From assembly GCA_950295325.1 (NCBI GenBank), contig OX485807.1, forward strand, positions 21,797,666 to 21,861,665: DNA of 64,000 bases. Reading direction: 5' to 3'. The stretch's first letter is position 1; each line of letters opens with the position of its first letter. Below are positions 23,956-34,872 of the stretch, in pieces. This DNA comes from Polytrichum commune (lineage: Eukaryota; Streptophyta; Polytrichopsida; Polytrichales; Polytrichaceae). Made by a program: the position numbers and the translations under genes. The notes under the pieces are model-generated. The model saw only the letters and a list, made by a program, of their open reading frames with translations. It ran no database searches and had not been told where the DNA came from.

Positions 23956-25667
23956 TCAGAGAGCATGGGCAGCCGTGTAGTTAGTCGGTGCTCCATCGTT
24001 CACAGTAGCATCAAGTGGGAAGGTAGCATTGATGGAGGTTGTTTCCATGTCGAGGTTGTTTGGTAGATTGTCCCCACTGTTATTGTTTTTGAAGTTGCGG
24101 TCCTCATTTCCTCTGAGGCTACTGTGGTTGGCAGTAACAGTGCCCACTGGGGGCACTTGTCCGACTGTGTGGGCTGGTGCGCTGTGAGACACTGCAGCAT
24201 AGAATGTTGCACCACTTGTATTGTGCTCCTGGGGTGCTGTTTGAGGCATGCTGGGGTATGCAAAATTCATGTTCATAGATAAAGAATTGCTCAAAACAGT
24301 GGAGAGGTGGGACAAGCATGACACCATCTCCCCCTGTTTCAATATACTCAATATGGCGTTGTCATTTGCAATAGCTGCATTTTCGTATAAACGGTGATCT
24401 TTCTCCCGTTGGTATGACATTTGCTCACTGAAAAGTTTAAGTTTCACTTCTATCTTTGAACGCTCAAGGTCTTGAGACGCGTCCGCAATATCTTGCATTT
24501 GCTGTGCCATTACCGCACATGTTGCTTTCGTCGCTTCTGCAATAACAACATGGCCAAATACACTCTTCCTCTTCACGCCTGTGTTCCCTGGGCGCTGTTG
24601 CACTGCAAAATGAGATGTTTCTGACGAACTGATGTAGTGCGGTGTCATACCTGGAGGGAGGCCGGTGTAGGGCCTAGACTGAGGAGTTCCAACGTGCTCG
24701 CTCGGACCAGTGCTGCGCGAATGAGTGGACAACGGCACACGAGGCGAACGCGGTGGTGTAGTGTCCTCAGTCGCCTGCACAGTATCAGGTAGAGGGAAGT
24801 CCGTAGGGTCTTCAATGTCAGGTTCACTACCACCCTCGTATTCTTGCTGAGCTTGTGAAAGTACAGGACGATAGTTGCCGTCGCTTGGAGCTAATTTGTC
24901 TCGCACATGGGGTGGTTGAATTATCAGCCGATTTCCGTACCACTCATGAATCGCTTCGTAGACATCGTGAGTGAACACTCATGGGAGGCCTTCAGCTTTC
25001 CTCTCCGCACAACTTAAATCCCAATAATCAACAACATTCCGCCCCGTTTTGCTTAAGTAATCCGCGATGCGCTTGTAATCAGGTACTAGCTGGTTCCACT
25101 TAGTTTTGCAGGCGGGACCGTCACGTGGAATTGGAGAAAAACCTGCAGTATTCACAAAGTGTGAGACATGGATCCATTTGCTGGTGTTCGGGGTCATTAA
25201 ATCCCGACCATCGACGGTGTCTAGCTCACGGAGATATTGCTCACGCCTTGCTGCGATCAGAACATCGATTTCTTGCGGACTCCAATCAGGCCCTCTGTCC
25301 TTCCGTGCCCGCTTCGGCGGACTTGGGCCGGTTACAAGTGGATTGAATTCTGGTGCCGAACGTGGCAAAGCCGAGAGAGGCATTGTACGACCTGTTGCCC
25401 GTGTTTGTGAAAAAGGAGGGAGTGGCATGGAACCTGCAGTTGCATCACAATGTTAAGAGATAATAATATTGTTCAGAGAAATTCTCATTGAAACATCAGA
25501 GAGTTGTTTTGTAATGCCAGGCTGGGTCAGTATTTTTGACGACACACGAATACAGAGCCCATTGTGCTGAGCATGACAAGGAATGAAAGAAAAGTCGTAC
25601 CGTCACCAGGAAGGGCAGTGGGGCGTATTGGACCACTAAACATATGCGACTCCCAACGATTCTCCAT
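23956..25667 (-). pseudogene. Harbinger-2 ORF1, Myb/SANT-like protein with one nonsense codon
   Basis: This is the partner DNA-binding protein of the Harbinger-2 transposase. Proposed exons on the minus strand are 25667-25601 (starting MENRWESH) and 25433-23956, joined in phase 1 (donor GTACGA, acceptor CTGCAG, intron 168 bp). The protein has a basic patch PPKRARKDRGPDWS, a SANT/Myb-like domain (conserved Trp in DWSPQEIDVLI, KWIHVSHF and KWNQL), then a Pro/Ser/Thr-rich region and a C-terminal coiled coil (LERSKIEVKLKLFSEQM). One in-frame TGA lies at 24979-24981 between EGLP and VFTHDVYEAI, where CGA (Arg) would fit; this is a single C-to-T change. No other lesion is seen, so the ORF is otherwise about 515 residues. 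Confidence 0.78.
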
Positions 25668-27099
25668 GGCGATGATAAGTACGCTGTATATTACATAACA
25701 AAACCAATACATACATAGCATTGAAGTTAAAATCTGCATGCGTTGTGTAAGGAAAAATTCATCTATGTTCACGTTTGAATTCTGCAGTCTGTCAATCTTC
25801 AACAGTGCACATGGGCGGCGCTCATAGTCTAGCCGATTCTTGAGGGCACATGTGAGGGGTGTGCGAAGTGTTTCTATGCAACTCTAGATAAAGCACAGAG
25901 TACTAAATAAACTTGCCGCATTATGAACCCTAAACCAACAATAGTATCATTAAATTCGTTAATTTGAGATTTTCTCTTGTCTCAAATTAATATATGGACC
26001 ACAACAACATGGTCTAATGTTTGGGTTGTCCTACCTAAACCATCTTGATATGAGTTCTTAATTGGGTTGTTGATATGAACACCTGCTTCAAAGTATTTGC
26101 ATCTTACAACATTCTCCAATATCTGTGTGATTTTATCCATGTTCTTATATTTGTAACTGTCTCAAAATGCTGAAAAAATCCCAAATTAACGAATATAGTG
26201 ATTAGTAGACGATCCATGTAGCATTCAGGAACGTGTAAAGTCCACGGAGATCTACAATTGTAGACGTCAACAGTGAAGAATGAAAAATACTACGAAAAAC
26301 TCATGGAAATAACACAAGCTTGATGCAGGGACGTACCTGGAGCAACGCTGTTGCAGAGGTGACGAGGCGTCGTGTGAGAACGCAGGGTATTCAACCCCTC
26401 ACTTTGTAGTGTTCCGCCGCACATTCTTCCCAGATCCATTGCTTGGAGTCGCAAGACTGTGCCCAAGGACGGGAAAAAGTCCTCGGATATTGCAGAGTAT
26501 CGAGGATGTTATCTACCGTCGCTCTTTGTTAATGTGCCATGCACAACTCCTTTACATAGAACCGCAACTACGTTTCTGGAATGTACAAAATAGGAAGATT
26601 TGTAATTAAGTAGAAGCTCCCAGTAGTGCCTGAATTTTCTCAAAGTAAACTGACGCTTTCTCACTAAAACCGGTCTTATCTTCAGGCCACATCGTCGGCC
26701 ACGTAGGTTCGGCGTTTGCTAACAACCGATGGTGTGAATACGTTGTGAGATAATGCCGTAGCACCGCCGGTTCTATCTCACCCTAACACCAGGTGCGAAC
26801 ATACCTTTAATACTTATCATAGGTTTTTGTTAATGGAGCTCCTCGTGCCCTCATAGCTAAGACTAAAAGCAACCAATCACAAGAGCGGGAGGCAACACTT
26901 TTAGAGGTCCTACATTCTTGCCTCATGTCTAGGTACCAATGGGAGGGTCGGTAGTTTTAGCTTAAAACCTCCACTTTTAAGCCATGCCACATCATTTGCC
27001 AACTAGGCTCGGCACTAGATAATGTCGATGGTGTGAACACTCATTTTTAAGAACCCACTTTTAAGCTTAGCTAATGTCAAGTGGGGAGGGGGCATTAGT

Positions 27100-27824
27100 T
27101 ATTCTTTATGCTTCATAAAGTGTTCATGCATCATAAGGGAGAGTCCATAAATTTGATGCTTTTATGCTCTGCTTGTAACATTTTAATGATTGACAATATG
27201 TATCATTCATTTTGATTAGTTTTCTCACTACAACATGGATTTCAATGATTAATAATGATGAAAAATTCAAGTTCCCTTCTTTTCAATTCATCATAGAAAG
27301 GCCAAAAGTATTATAAAACTTGGTAATCTCGGCCATATGCTTCAATGTTGCCTCACAACATCCCTTCTATGATAGTTTGCAAGACATTCTTGGAAATGTT
27401 ATTCTAAATTAAAATACCTTATTCTCATGTCATTGGACTTCTAGGGTTATGTTTCGACTGGTATATCTCAAGCAATCTTGACATGTCAAAAATCTGGTTT
27501 GCTTAACATAAGCATGATAGGTAAGATAGAGTCAAATTGGATAAAGTATTGACCTTGGCATTTGAAAACATTTATATCAATTCAATCCAATGTAGTAAGG
27601 TATATTCGCACATTGCTCAAAATTGTCTTACAAATGAGGATTGAATCTCTCGAACCTCAACATTACTCTAGACTCACAAGAACAATGCGTGGGGCTTCCA
27701 CGCCTCCCATTAAAGGCTATCTTACACGTGACGAATAACAATCATATGATTGATCTATGGCAGTATAAAAATTGCATGTAACTTGATGCTCTTCTTCGCA
27801 TGTGTGGAAAATCACTTTTGTGAT
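27100..27824. other. Gene-free 3' side of Bet v 1 copy 2
   Basis: AT-rich sequence downstream of the Bet v 1 copy 2 stop codon. It is not similar to the sequence 3' of copy 1, so the duplication boundary lies almost at the stop codon. Nothing else is recognisable. Confidence 0.5.
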
Positions 27825-29651
27825 TTAAGCATAAAGCTCGGGGTTGGCCTTGGCAGCCCCTTCCATGGCTTTCCAGACGAGCACCACGATGCTCTTGATG
27901 TGTTCGGGGGGACCCATGTCGCCCACGGGCACATAGGTGGCAACCCATGTGGCGGTGGTGGTGCCCTCTGTGGGTCCAGGGGTGTATTGCATGGTGGCCG
28001 CAAAGTACCTATAGCGGGGGTCGCCCTTGATCACGGTGTACCCCAATTTCTTGGTGGCATCATCGAACAAGTCCATGCGCTCTGTCACTTCTCCGGCGTG
28101 GGGGATGGCTGCACATAAAAAGATACATGTAAAGGGGTCCTGTCAGTATGAGATCGAGTAGCATCACCAGGTTACAGCACTCATCTCAAGATTACTCACA
28201 ATTGTGAAAGATCATCATTGAGTTGATTTTTAAGTCCTCATATTATCCAGACGTATTGATAAAAGGAGGAATGGCACTCTGCCTCTTCATTCATAATCAC
28301 AACTGGAATTCCCAGTTTGGAGAGAGTAAGAATTAATATGACTTCTCCAGGACTTGTATTGTATGCCGTGCGCAATGCATGAAGGGATCCAAACATCACG
28401 AGAATTTCAAATCAGCGTCGACCAACCGATTGACAAGTTAATCTGTTGATGAATTTCTTCTGTGACCAATAACATAATTTCCCAAGAGGAGGCCCAACAG
28501 AGTAGGTAGAACGTCTTGCATTTTCAGATTTAGCGTCGAACGTCATGAGCCACGGGTGAAATTATCCAACGAATCCGTCATTATCAGGATGAGAAACAAT
28601 GCTAATGAGTTGAGTGCGTGGTTACCAGGGCCCATCTTGACGACGCGGATGCTGCCGGGCTCGCCATGGCCCTTGAGCATCGTGGTCGACGCGAAGAACT
28701 GGGGCATGGCCTTGGGAAGGATCTCGTCCACGTGCTTGCACGTCTTCCAGATGGCATCGGGCGAAGCTTCCAGGACCTCGGTGTGCGTCATGGTCTTCTT
28801 CTCCAACACCGCTCGCTCGAATGTCTTGAACACCAGAATGGCGATGGCCTTGATGTGCTCTGGAGGTCCCATGTCACCCACCGGTTCGTACTTGGCGGTC
28901 CAGATGGCCTCAGTGGTTTCGCCCACGGGCACGAATTGCATCTCGGCGCTGAAGTGGCTGTAGCGTGGATCGCCCTCGAGGACGGTGTAGCCCAACGTCT
29001 TGCTCTCATCGTCGAACTTGTCCATGCGCTCCTTCACTTGTCCAGCATGAGGAATGGCTGCATGAGCAGGTACATAGATATTAGCCATCAACCATTTACA
29101 ACATTTCACACCAAGCTCGGATTGAGTATGTGCTTATCTTTCATGAATATCATTGCAATAGAGTTACAACATTCATTTACGATGCTCTTAGAACACGGGT
29201 CTATCATAGTGAAAGTGGAATTGATACAAGTGTTTAATCTCGAAAGAGTTTGTCTGGCACCGCCATTTTCTGAAGAAATGTAGAAATTTAAGTGGATCCC
29301 TTACTTTACTCAATCAACAAGTTGATTATTGACATGTACAAAATAGCACACACATTCTCGATTCAAGTCTGGTGCAGCTGCTTCATTCCTGATGGTATAT
29401 ATTGGTGACGAGGGGATTGCACGTATGAACAAGGAAGAAGAAGGAGAAGTGTGCAGAAGATGGCAATTTTTACCAGGGCCCATGGTGACGACACGGACGC
29501 TGCCAGGCTCGCCATGGCCTTGGAGGAACTCCGTCTTGGTGAAATAGTCTGGCATGAGCTCGGGGAGGATAGTGTCCGCATGTTTGCAAGCCTCCCAAAT
29601 CTCGTTGGCGGGGCACTGCAACACCTCGGTGTGACACAGAGTCTGCGACAT
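27825..29651 (-). CDS. Two-domain Bet v 1/PR-10-like (MLP-type) protein, copy 2
   Basis: A paralogue of the gene at 12.3-13.9 kb with identical architecture: exons 29651-29474, 29057-28626 and 28108-27825 on the minus strand, phase 1 junctions, 297 residues. Both domains carry the glycine-rich loop (GHGEPGS) and the MGPPEHIK segment before the last helix. By eye, exon 2 differs at one base from copy 1 and intron 2 (517 bp in both) at one base, while exon 1 differs at five of 178 bases. Intron 1 is 416 bp against 209 bp in copy 1, through an insertion or deletion of about 205 bp. The promoter regions are unrelated, so expression probably differs. The open frame is intact and both genes look functional. 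The ligand is unknown. Confidence 0.88.
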
Positions 29652-29974
29652 GGTTGACTACCTTACTTGATTTCTGAATTCAACTTAATCCGATACCCTC
29701 AATCTCTTGAATCTGAAGAGCCTGAAGAACCTGATGAGAGTCAGTTGGGCTGTGAAAGACAACCAAAGAAGCGATGCTGGAATTGGAGAGACAGAGGGAG
29801 TTTTGTAGGAGCGAAGCAGGCATGTGACAATAGTGCGAGGCGACCTGGAGATGACGGGCGGTGAGTTGACTAGGAGTCAACATTCAAGTGCTCCGGTCGC
29901 CGGTGTGCCCTCGGTGGACGACGACGAAGAAGCAGAAGCAGGAGGAGTCAAAGTTTGCAGCCACGAATACTGGT

Positions 29975-30190
29975 GTTCGGGAGATTTTTGGGCTTCATTA
30001 GTCAAAATCCGAGTTTTCCCGAGTGTCGTGATCTTTCGGTTTCTCTTTAGTAATTTGAGGCATATTCTAAAGATTCTTAGAACCTGATCGCTGATTTCCC
30101 TGAAGTCCTGAACTTCACCTGCTTCATTCTCAAACTCAACCGCTTCATCTGTAACTAGCGGTCGATTCTCCCCGGCCATTGACGAATAAT
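29975..30190 (+). repeat. Dispersed repeat family D, second copy
   Basis: Matches 23500-23745 in the same orientation (GGGAGATTTTTGGGC, then CCTGAAGTC, then TTCTCAAACTCAACCG). It lies about 320 bp upstream of the start codon of Bet v 1 copy 2, so it could contribute to that promoter. This is inference only. Confidence 0.6.
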
Positions 30191-32801
30191 TGAATTACTC
30201 TTCAGGATCTCCAAAGTCCATGAATTGGGAACTCCGGATTGGGGGGGCCTGAGGATTCATGGAATTATGTTCTAGGCTCTGACATAAGGCATGGGGGTGT
30301 TGTGATGAAAACCATAATTCGTGCTGGTGGCAACATCAAAGTTTTTTTTTGTTTTTAAACTTTTTTTTAAACTTTTTACTCTCTTTTTTTCCTTTTTTTT
30401 CCCTTTTTCCTTTTCTTCCCTCTCTTTATATGTGGGGTTTTTTTTTTAAAGTTGTTTCTACTCTCCATCTTCCATTGAACAAATGTTACATTAATCCTTA
30501 AATTCATGTCATTTTAGCATATTCATGATGAAACTCCATCAAAACTTGGATTGATAAATTGGGGATCTCTTGCTTTATTAGTAACGTTAAGTGGAAGTAC
30601 AGGGGTGATGAATCCTTAAATGAATACATAGGGCTCCTTAATGGTGTTGACTATGGAAAGTAGGGCAATGAATAAAAATTTGAAGACATAGTCCTACCTC
30701 TTTTAAATAATAAAGGAATTAATGATGTTGCTAATATTTGGAAACCCTAATCTCCCATCATTGTAGCATACATGCTCATACAAGCCCACCTTTCTACATG
30801 TGCTAGTAAGTGAAATTGGCTTTATCTTAGTAACTTGGCACGTCAACATAACAAGTTACATATTCATTCAAAAGGTCACATTGGGAGCCAATTTAGTGAA
30901 AATTTGTGGGTGATTCATCCCAACTTCATTTCACTAAAGTGATTTGGGTCTCAAATGATGGTTCTAGGGTCAAATTAGTTTATTATTTAATACAAGAATA
31001 CCCTAAATTACAAAGGATTCCCAACACTTATATTTAGGTGAAATTATACTCACATTTCCTAACTACAACATGCTTGAATGTTATGATGGGATCCTCAGCT
31101 AAAACCATATATGTTGAGATGATTATGTTAATACTATTCATATAAAAAATATTATTCAATTTTTCATCATCCACAAATTATTTGTATTTATATTTAGCAT
31201 AAGAATTTGTAACTTTTTCAAGTCATATTTCAATATTCAAATATTCAAATTTATATACTACTTGAACTCACATACCCCCATGAAGTCTTGTGTATCAATG
31301 GATTCACCCATAACGTTGAGTTGACTGAAAAGTCCGGTTAGCATTTTCAACTTCAACTTGCAAGCGGGGTGGGGCATGGGTACCACAAATTCTTCACCAT
31401 GATTGTATTAGAATGTTCGACTCTTGTCCCATTCTTGCTCAAGGTCAAGTACATTGTCCGTATTTCACTTTTGAATATGTAAAGGGTCGCAACATGCCAT
31501 TTTCTTATATGATTGAGATTTCAATGACTTTTGATATATCTTTTGTAACGTGGCAATTTTAAATAATGGAATGCAAAAAATTGTATTCTTAGAGATAGTG
31601 TCTTAGTCTAACACTTGATATTTAAAGTTGTGCAAGTGTTATTCAACTACTTTTCTTAAACGGACGCCTATATATATTTGAACGATGTGTGGTTCAGTGT
31701 GGATCATGTGTGGATCTAAGAACATAGAAAATATAAATAAATGATTGATACATATTGGACTATTTTTTCAAATTTCATTGAACTACAGTAAATAGTCCTA
31801 TTACTATGGGCCATAATGATTTTCTAGAGTTCACGCTAATTTGTATAATGAGAATTAATGTGGGCCACATCAATTTTCAATCCAAGCTAAATTTTTTAGT
31901 AGAATATTAGCATGGGCCACAATAATAGTTTTTTCTAGAAAATTAATGTGAGTGATTATTTGTTTTTGTGCTACTTTTGAGGTTAGGTGACTATTTTATT
32001 TTATGTTAGGCGTTGGTTGGAAGTCTTCATGAAGACTTAGGGGACTTGGACCTACGATAATTCTACCTTTAATAGGAAATCAGTGTGCCCCACATTAATT
32101 TTTCACCCTCACTAACATGATTATTTAGTGTACTCTACACTCACAAGTCAACATGATTCTTCTTAGCTTGTCACTCTTAGCACTAGGGAAATTGTGTGGT
32201 CTTATCACTGGTTCCTAGCCATGGCTAAAAAATCTATGAATGTGGATACCAAAAAAAAAATTACATGTATAGATCATAAATTAATAGTTTGTGGTTGAGC
32301 ACCGTTGAGGAAGCTCCAAGAATACCGTGCATTCCACCGTAGTGTAATGTGTTTTACAAAGTCATGAGAAAAACTTTGAATTCAATAAGGGTTCATTTTG
32401 TTGAATCCAGAATGGATATGAAATATTAAGTTAATTCAAGATTTAAAATAACTATGCATTGGCATTGTACTACAATGATCATTTGGTCATTCCACTGGTA
32501 GTACTACTCGTTTTAAAGGTGAAAATGTGAGATGTGAATGGATGAAATGTGGGATGAATTACAATAGGATGAAGCCAATGCTACACCATTTATGGTATTT
32601 AGTGTTACATGCGTAATAGTGTCACTTACCCTATTTTGAAGTGTATGTTGGGTTACATTGATTATTAACAACTTCCCCACAAGTATCACCTCATGGCACT
32701 TGGTGTTCAACTGCGCTTAGTAATATCTTGGCATGAGTATGTTCAACAATGTTATGGGGTACGTGTATGCCTATGTTGCACAATGGTCTATAAGTTAACT
32801 A

Positions 32802-32926
32802 AAGTGTACACAAATGACTCTTGCCACTAGTATGCTCAAGAATATCTTCCTCTTGCATACTAGAATGTAAACACATGACACTTGCCATCGGTACGCTGAA
32901 AAATATCTTCCCCTTGCATACTAAAA
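32802..32926. repeat. 62-bp tandem duplication
   Basis: Two adjacent diverged units each end in AATATCTTCC(C/T)CTTGCATACTA. Non-coding. Confidence 0.7.
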
Positions 32927-33449
32927 TGCAAGACTATCATCTAACGTATCCCGATGAGCTATTCTAAATGTCATAGTGTAGGTTGTTTTTCACTTAACTT
33001 ATGTTGATGAATGAAATCATATTGGCAATTAGCGGTCATGACACTTTGAGACCTCTAGGCCCTTTGCAAACAATGTACGTGACATAAATGGTGTAGCTCC
33101 CTCCTGAAAACTACAAGAAATTAAAGAAAGAAAAAGTAAATTGATAAACTAGAATACAATTTCCTACATATGGTCGGGTGGGAACCATGACTCAGCCTGC
33201 ATGTATTACAGAATATCCAAACAACATGCTGATGAAGAATATGAAGTACAAACCTTTATGCAACTAAGTTACAAGGAAGTCACTTTTGTGAACTTTGCAG
33301 AATTATACCAATGTTTATGGCACGTGCATTCTAATTCAATTGAGGTTATTATTGTTATTATTATTATTTTATTTCTTTCACTTTTTCTTCTGTTTGGTTT
33401 TTTTTTTGGTTGTTTTGTTTTGTTATGTTTGTTTGTTTGTGTGGTGGTT

Positions 33450-33472
33450 GGGGGGTGGGGTGGGTGGGTGGG
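33450..33472 (+). other. Predicted G-quadruplex motif
   Basis: Four or more G-runs of at least three, separated by single T (GGGGGG T GGGG T GGG T GGG T GGG), follow a T-rich stretch. It meets the usual G4 pattern. Confidence 0.6.
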
Positions 33473-33788
33473 AGTTTGTACACAACATGTGCTTGACCAC
33501 CTAGCTAGTTTTCGTTGGACACTAAAGAACCCCTATCGAGCTCTATCCGCCTAAGAATATGTTGCCCTTGGCCCACCCGCTAGTGCCTAGACCAAAATTT
33601 ACTTGTGTTGCCCACGTTCTTGCCCAAAGCTTGCTTGACTGGACAGAACCATGGATTGAGTCAACTCCAATCACGTTATTCATCTTTCAAGCAACATACC
33701 TTCATTGGACATTGTGAACATTCATTCCTCCCATCTCCTCGATTTGCATCACATTTGCTAATATGTTATGCAAACGAAATATGCTAAT

Positions 33789-33923
33789 GTATTATGCACC
33801 AGTTCCAGATCTAGATCCAGAAGTGTGTCATGTACTGGATCCAAAATTGTGTCATGCACCAAATCCAAATTTGTATCATGTACCAAATCTAGAAATATGT
33901 CATGCACCAGATCCATAAATGTG
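33789..33923. repeat. 30-bp minisatellite, about 4.5 units
   Basis: Units of about 30 bp contain TGTGTCATGCACCA and an ATCCA/ATCTA word. Because the period is a multiple of three, both strands show ten-residue repeats in translation (SCTKSK... and DLVHDT...). Protein-coding use is not supported by anything else. Confidence 0.8.
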
Positions 33924-34628
33924 TTACGTAATGAAATTAACGGATCCGAACTTGTTAGTGCGCACAACTATTTCATACAAATAATGTTTATAGTCAAGTG
34001 GTCTTCATTTATAAGCCTGTGATATTAAGATTTTATAGCTCAATATAGATACCTTTTTGTTTTGTGTCTACGCTCATATGATTTGTAAGTTGTGCATGAA
34101 CATTTTTTATCGCACTTCATTTGATTATGTACTAATAGTTGACGTGATGTTATGAAATTTTGCTATGTTTAATGATTGTGTTGATTTATTATAATCTACC
34201 ATTCATATCAGTGTGGACTTATGATTGTTTTATATTCATTTGGTTGGATTATTACATATGAGTTTTTGTGAGTTTCTAATATGTTAGTTAATCCAATTGA
34301 TTTACTAACACAAACTTGAATTATGTTATATTTTGCGTGAAATACTTAAAATTCTCATTACAGGAGAGCCAATTTTATCGATTTCAAATCCAACTACATG
34401 ATAAATGACAAAAATGTCAGTCTAATCTGGTTGTCTTTACAACGACATTCTACATGTATTTTTATATGAGGACAACCAACAATCTAGTTTGTAAATCTAG
34501 TGATGTAGTCATCTTTTGTATTCAAGGGTAAAACATAGTACTAAACTATGAAAGTAGAAATTTTGATATCATGATGGAATTTAGGAGAGACCTTAGTTGC
34601 AACATTTCAGACCTTGGACAACTGCCAA

Positions 34629-34858
34629 AATAACTAAAGTTAACTAGATTTTTTTTCAAGGCATTTTAGGGAACAACTATAGTTAACTAAAAAAAATTCA
34701 AACCCATTTGAAAAACAACTAAAGTTAACTAGAAAAAATCAAGACCAAATTCAAGAACAACTATAGTTAACTAGAATTTTTTTTAACAACTATAACTATG
34801 TATCTAGCTATAGTTAACTAAAAAAAAACTTCAATAAAAACTTTAGTCAATTGTAGTT
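34629..34858. promoter_or_regulatory. hAT-1 left subterminal motif array
   Basis: Five copies of a motif close to AACTA(T/A)AGTTAACTAG, each followed by an A- or T-run, are spaced about 30-50 bp apart. Subterminal repeats are the usual transposase binding sites of hAT elements, so this is the likely binding region of the hAT-1 transposase. Confidence 0.7.
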
Positions 34859-34872
34859 ATGAAATATAAACA

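Larger units (their letters stand above)
21334..26806. mobile_element. PIF/Harbinger DNA transposon (Harbinger-2)
   Basis: The left end AGCCTGGTTCGCACCTGG and the reverse complement of the right end AGGTATGTTCGCACCTGG are inverted repeats. TTA flanks both (21331-21333 and 26807-26809). Inside are a transposase on the plus strand and a Myb/SANT ORF1 on the minus strand, converging as in Harbinger-1. The element is 5.47 kb and both genes are broken. Confidence 0.82.
21108..27096. mobile_element. Outer TIR element hosting Harbinger-2
   Basis: A perfect inverted repeat of 25 bp begins TGCCCCCTCCCCACTTGACA at 21108 and recurs as its reverse complement ending at 27096. TTA flanks both sides (21105-21107 and 27097-27099). 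Only about 226 bp on the left and 290 bp on the right separate these from the inner TIR pair. The simplest reading is a 0.5-kb Tourist-like MITE into which Harbinger-2 inserted. The alternative is a single element with two TIR sets. Confidence 0.75.
29652..34599. other. Gene-free stretch upstream of Bet v 1 copy 2
   Basis: Includes the repeat at 29975-30190, a T-rich tract at about 30340-30455, and small tandem repeats listed separately. No frame resembles a known protein. Most of the stretch is AT-rich DNA in which I see no structure. Confidence 0.55.

Noticed and set aside
33201-33554. Open frame with hydrophobic stretch and Gly-rich end
   Set aside because: The hydrophobic part is a T-rich tract and the Gly part is the G-quadruplex motif. 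No sign of a real gene.
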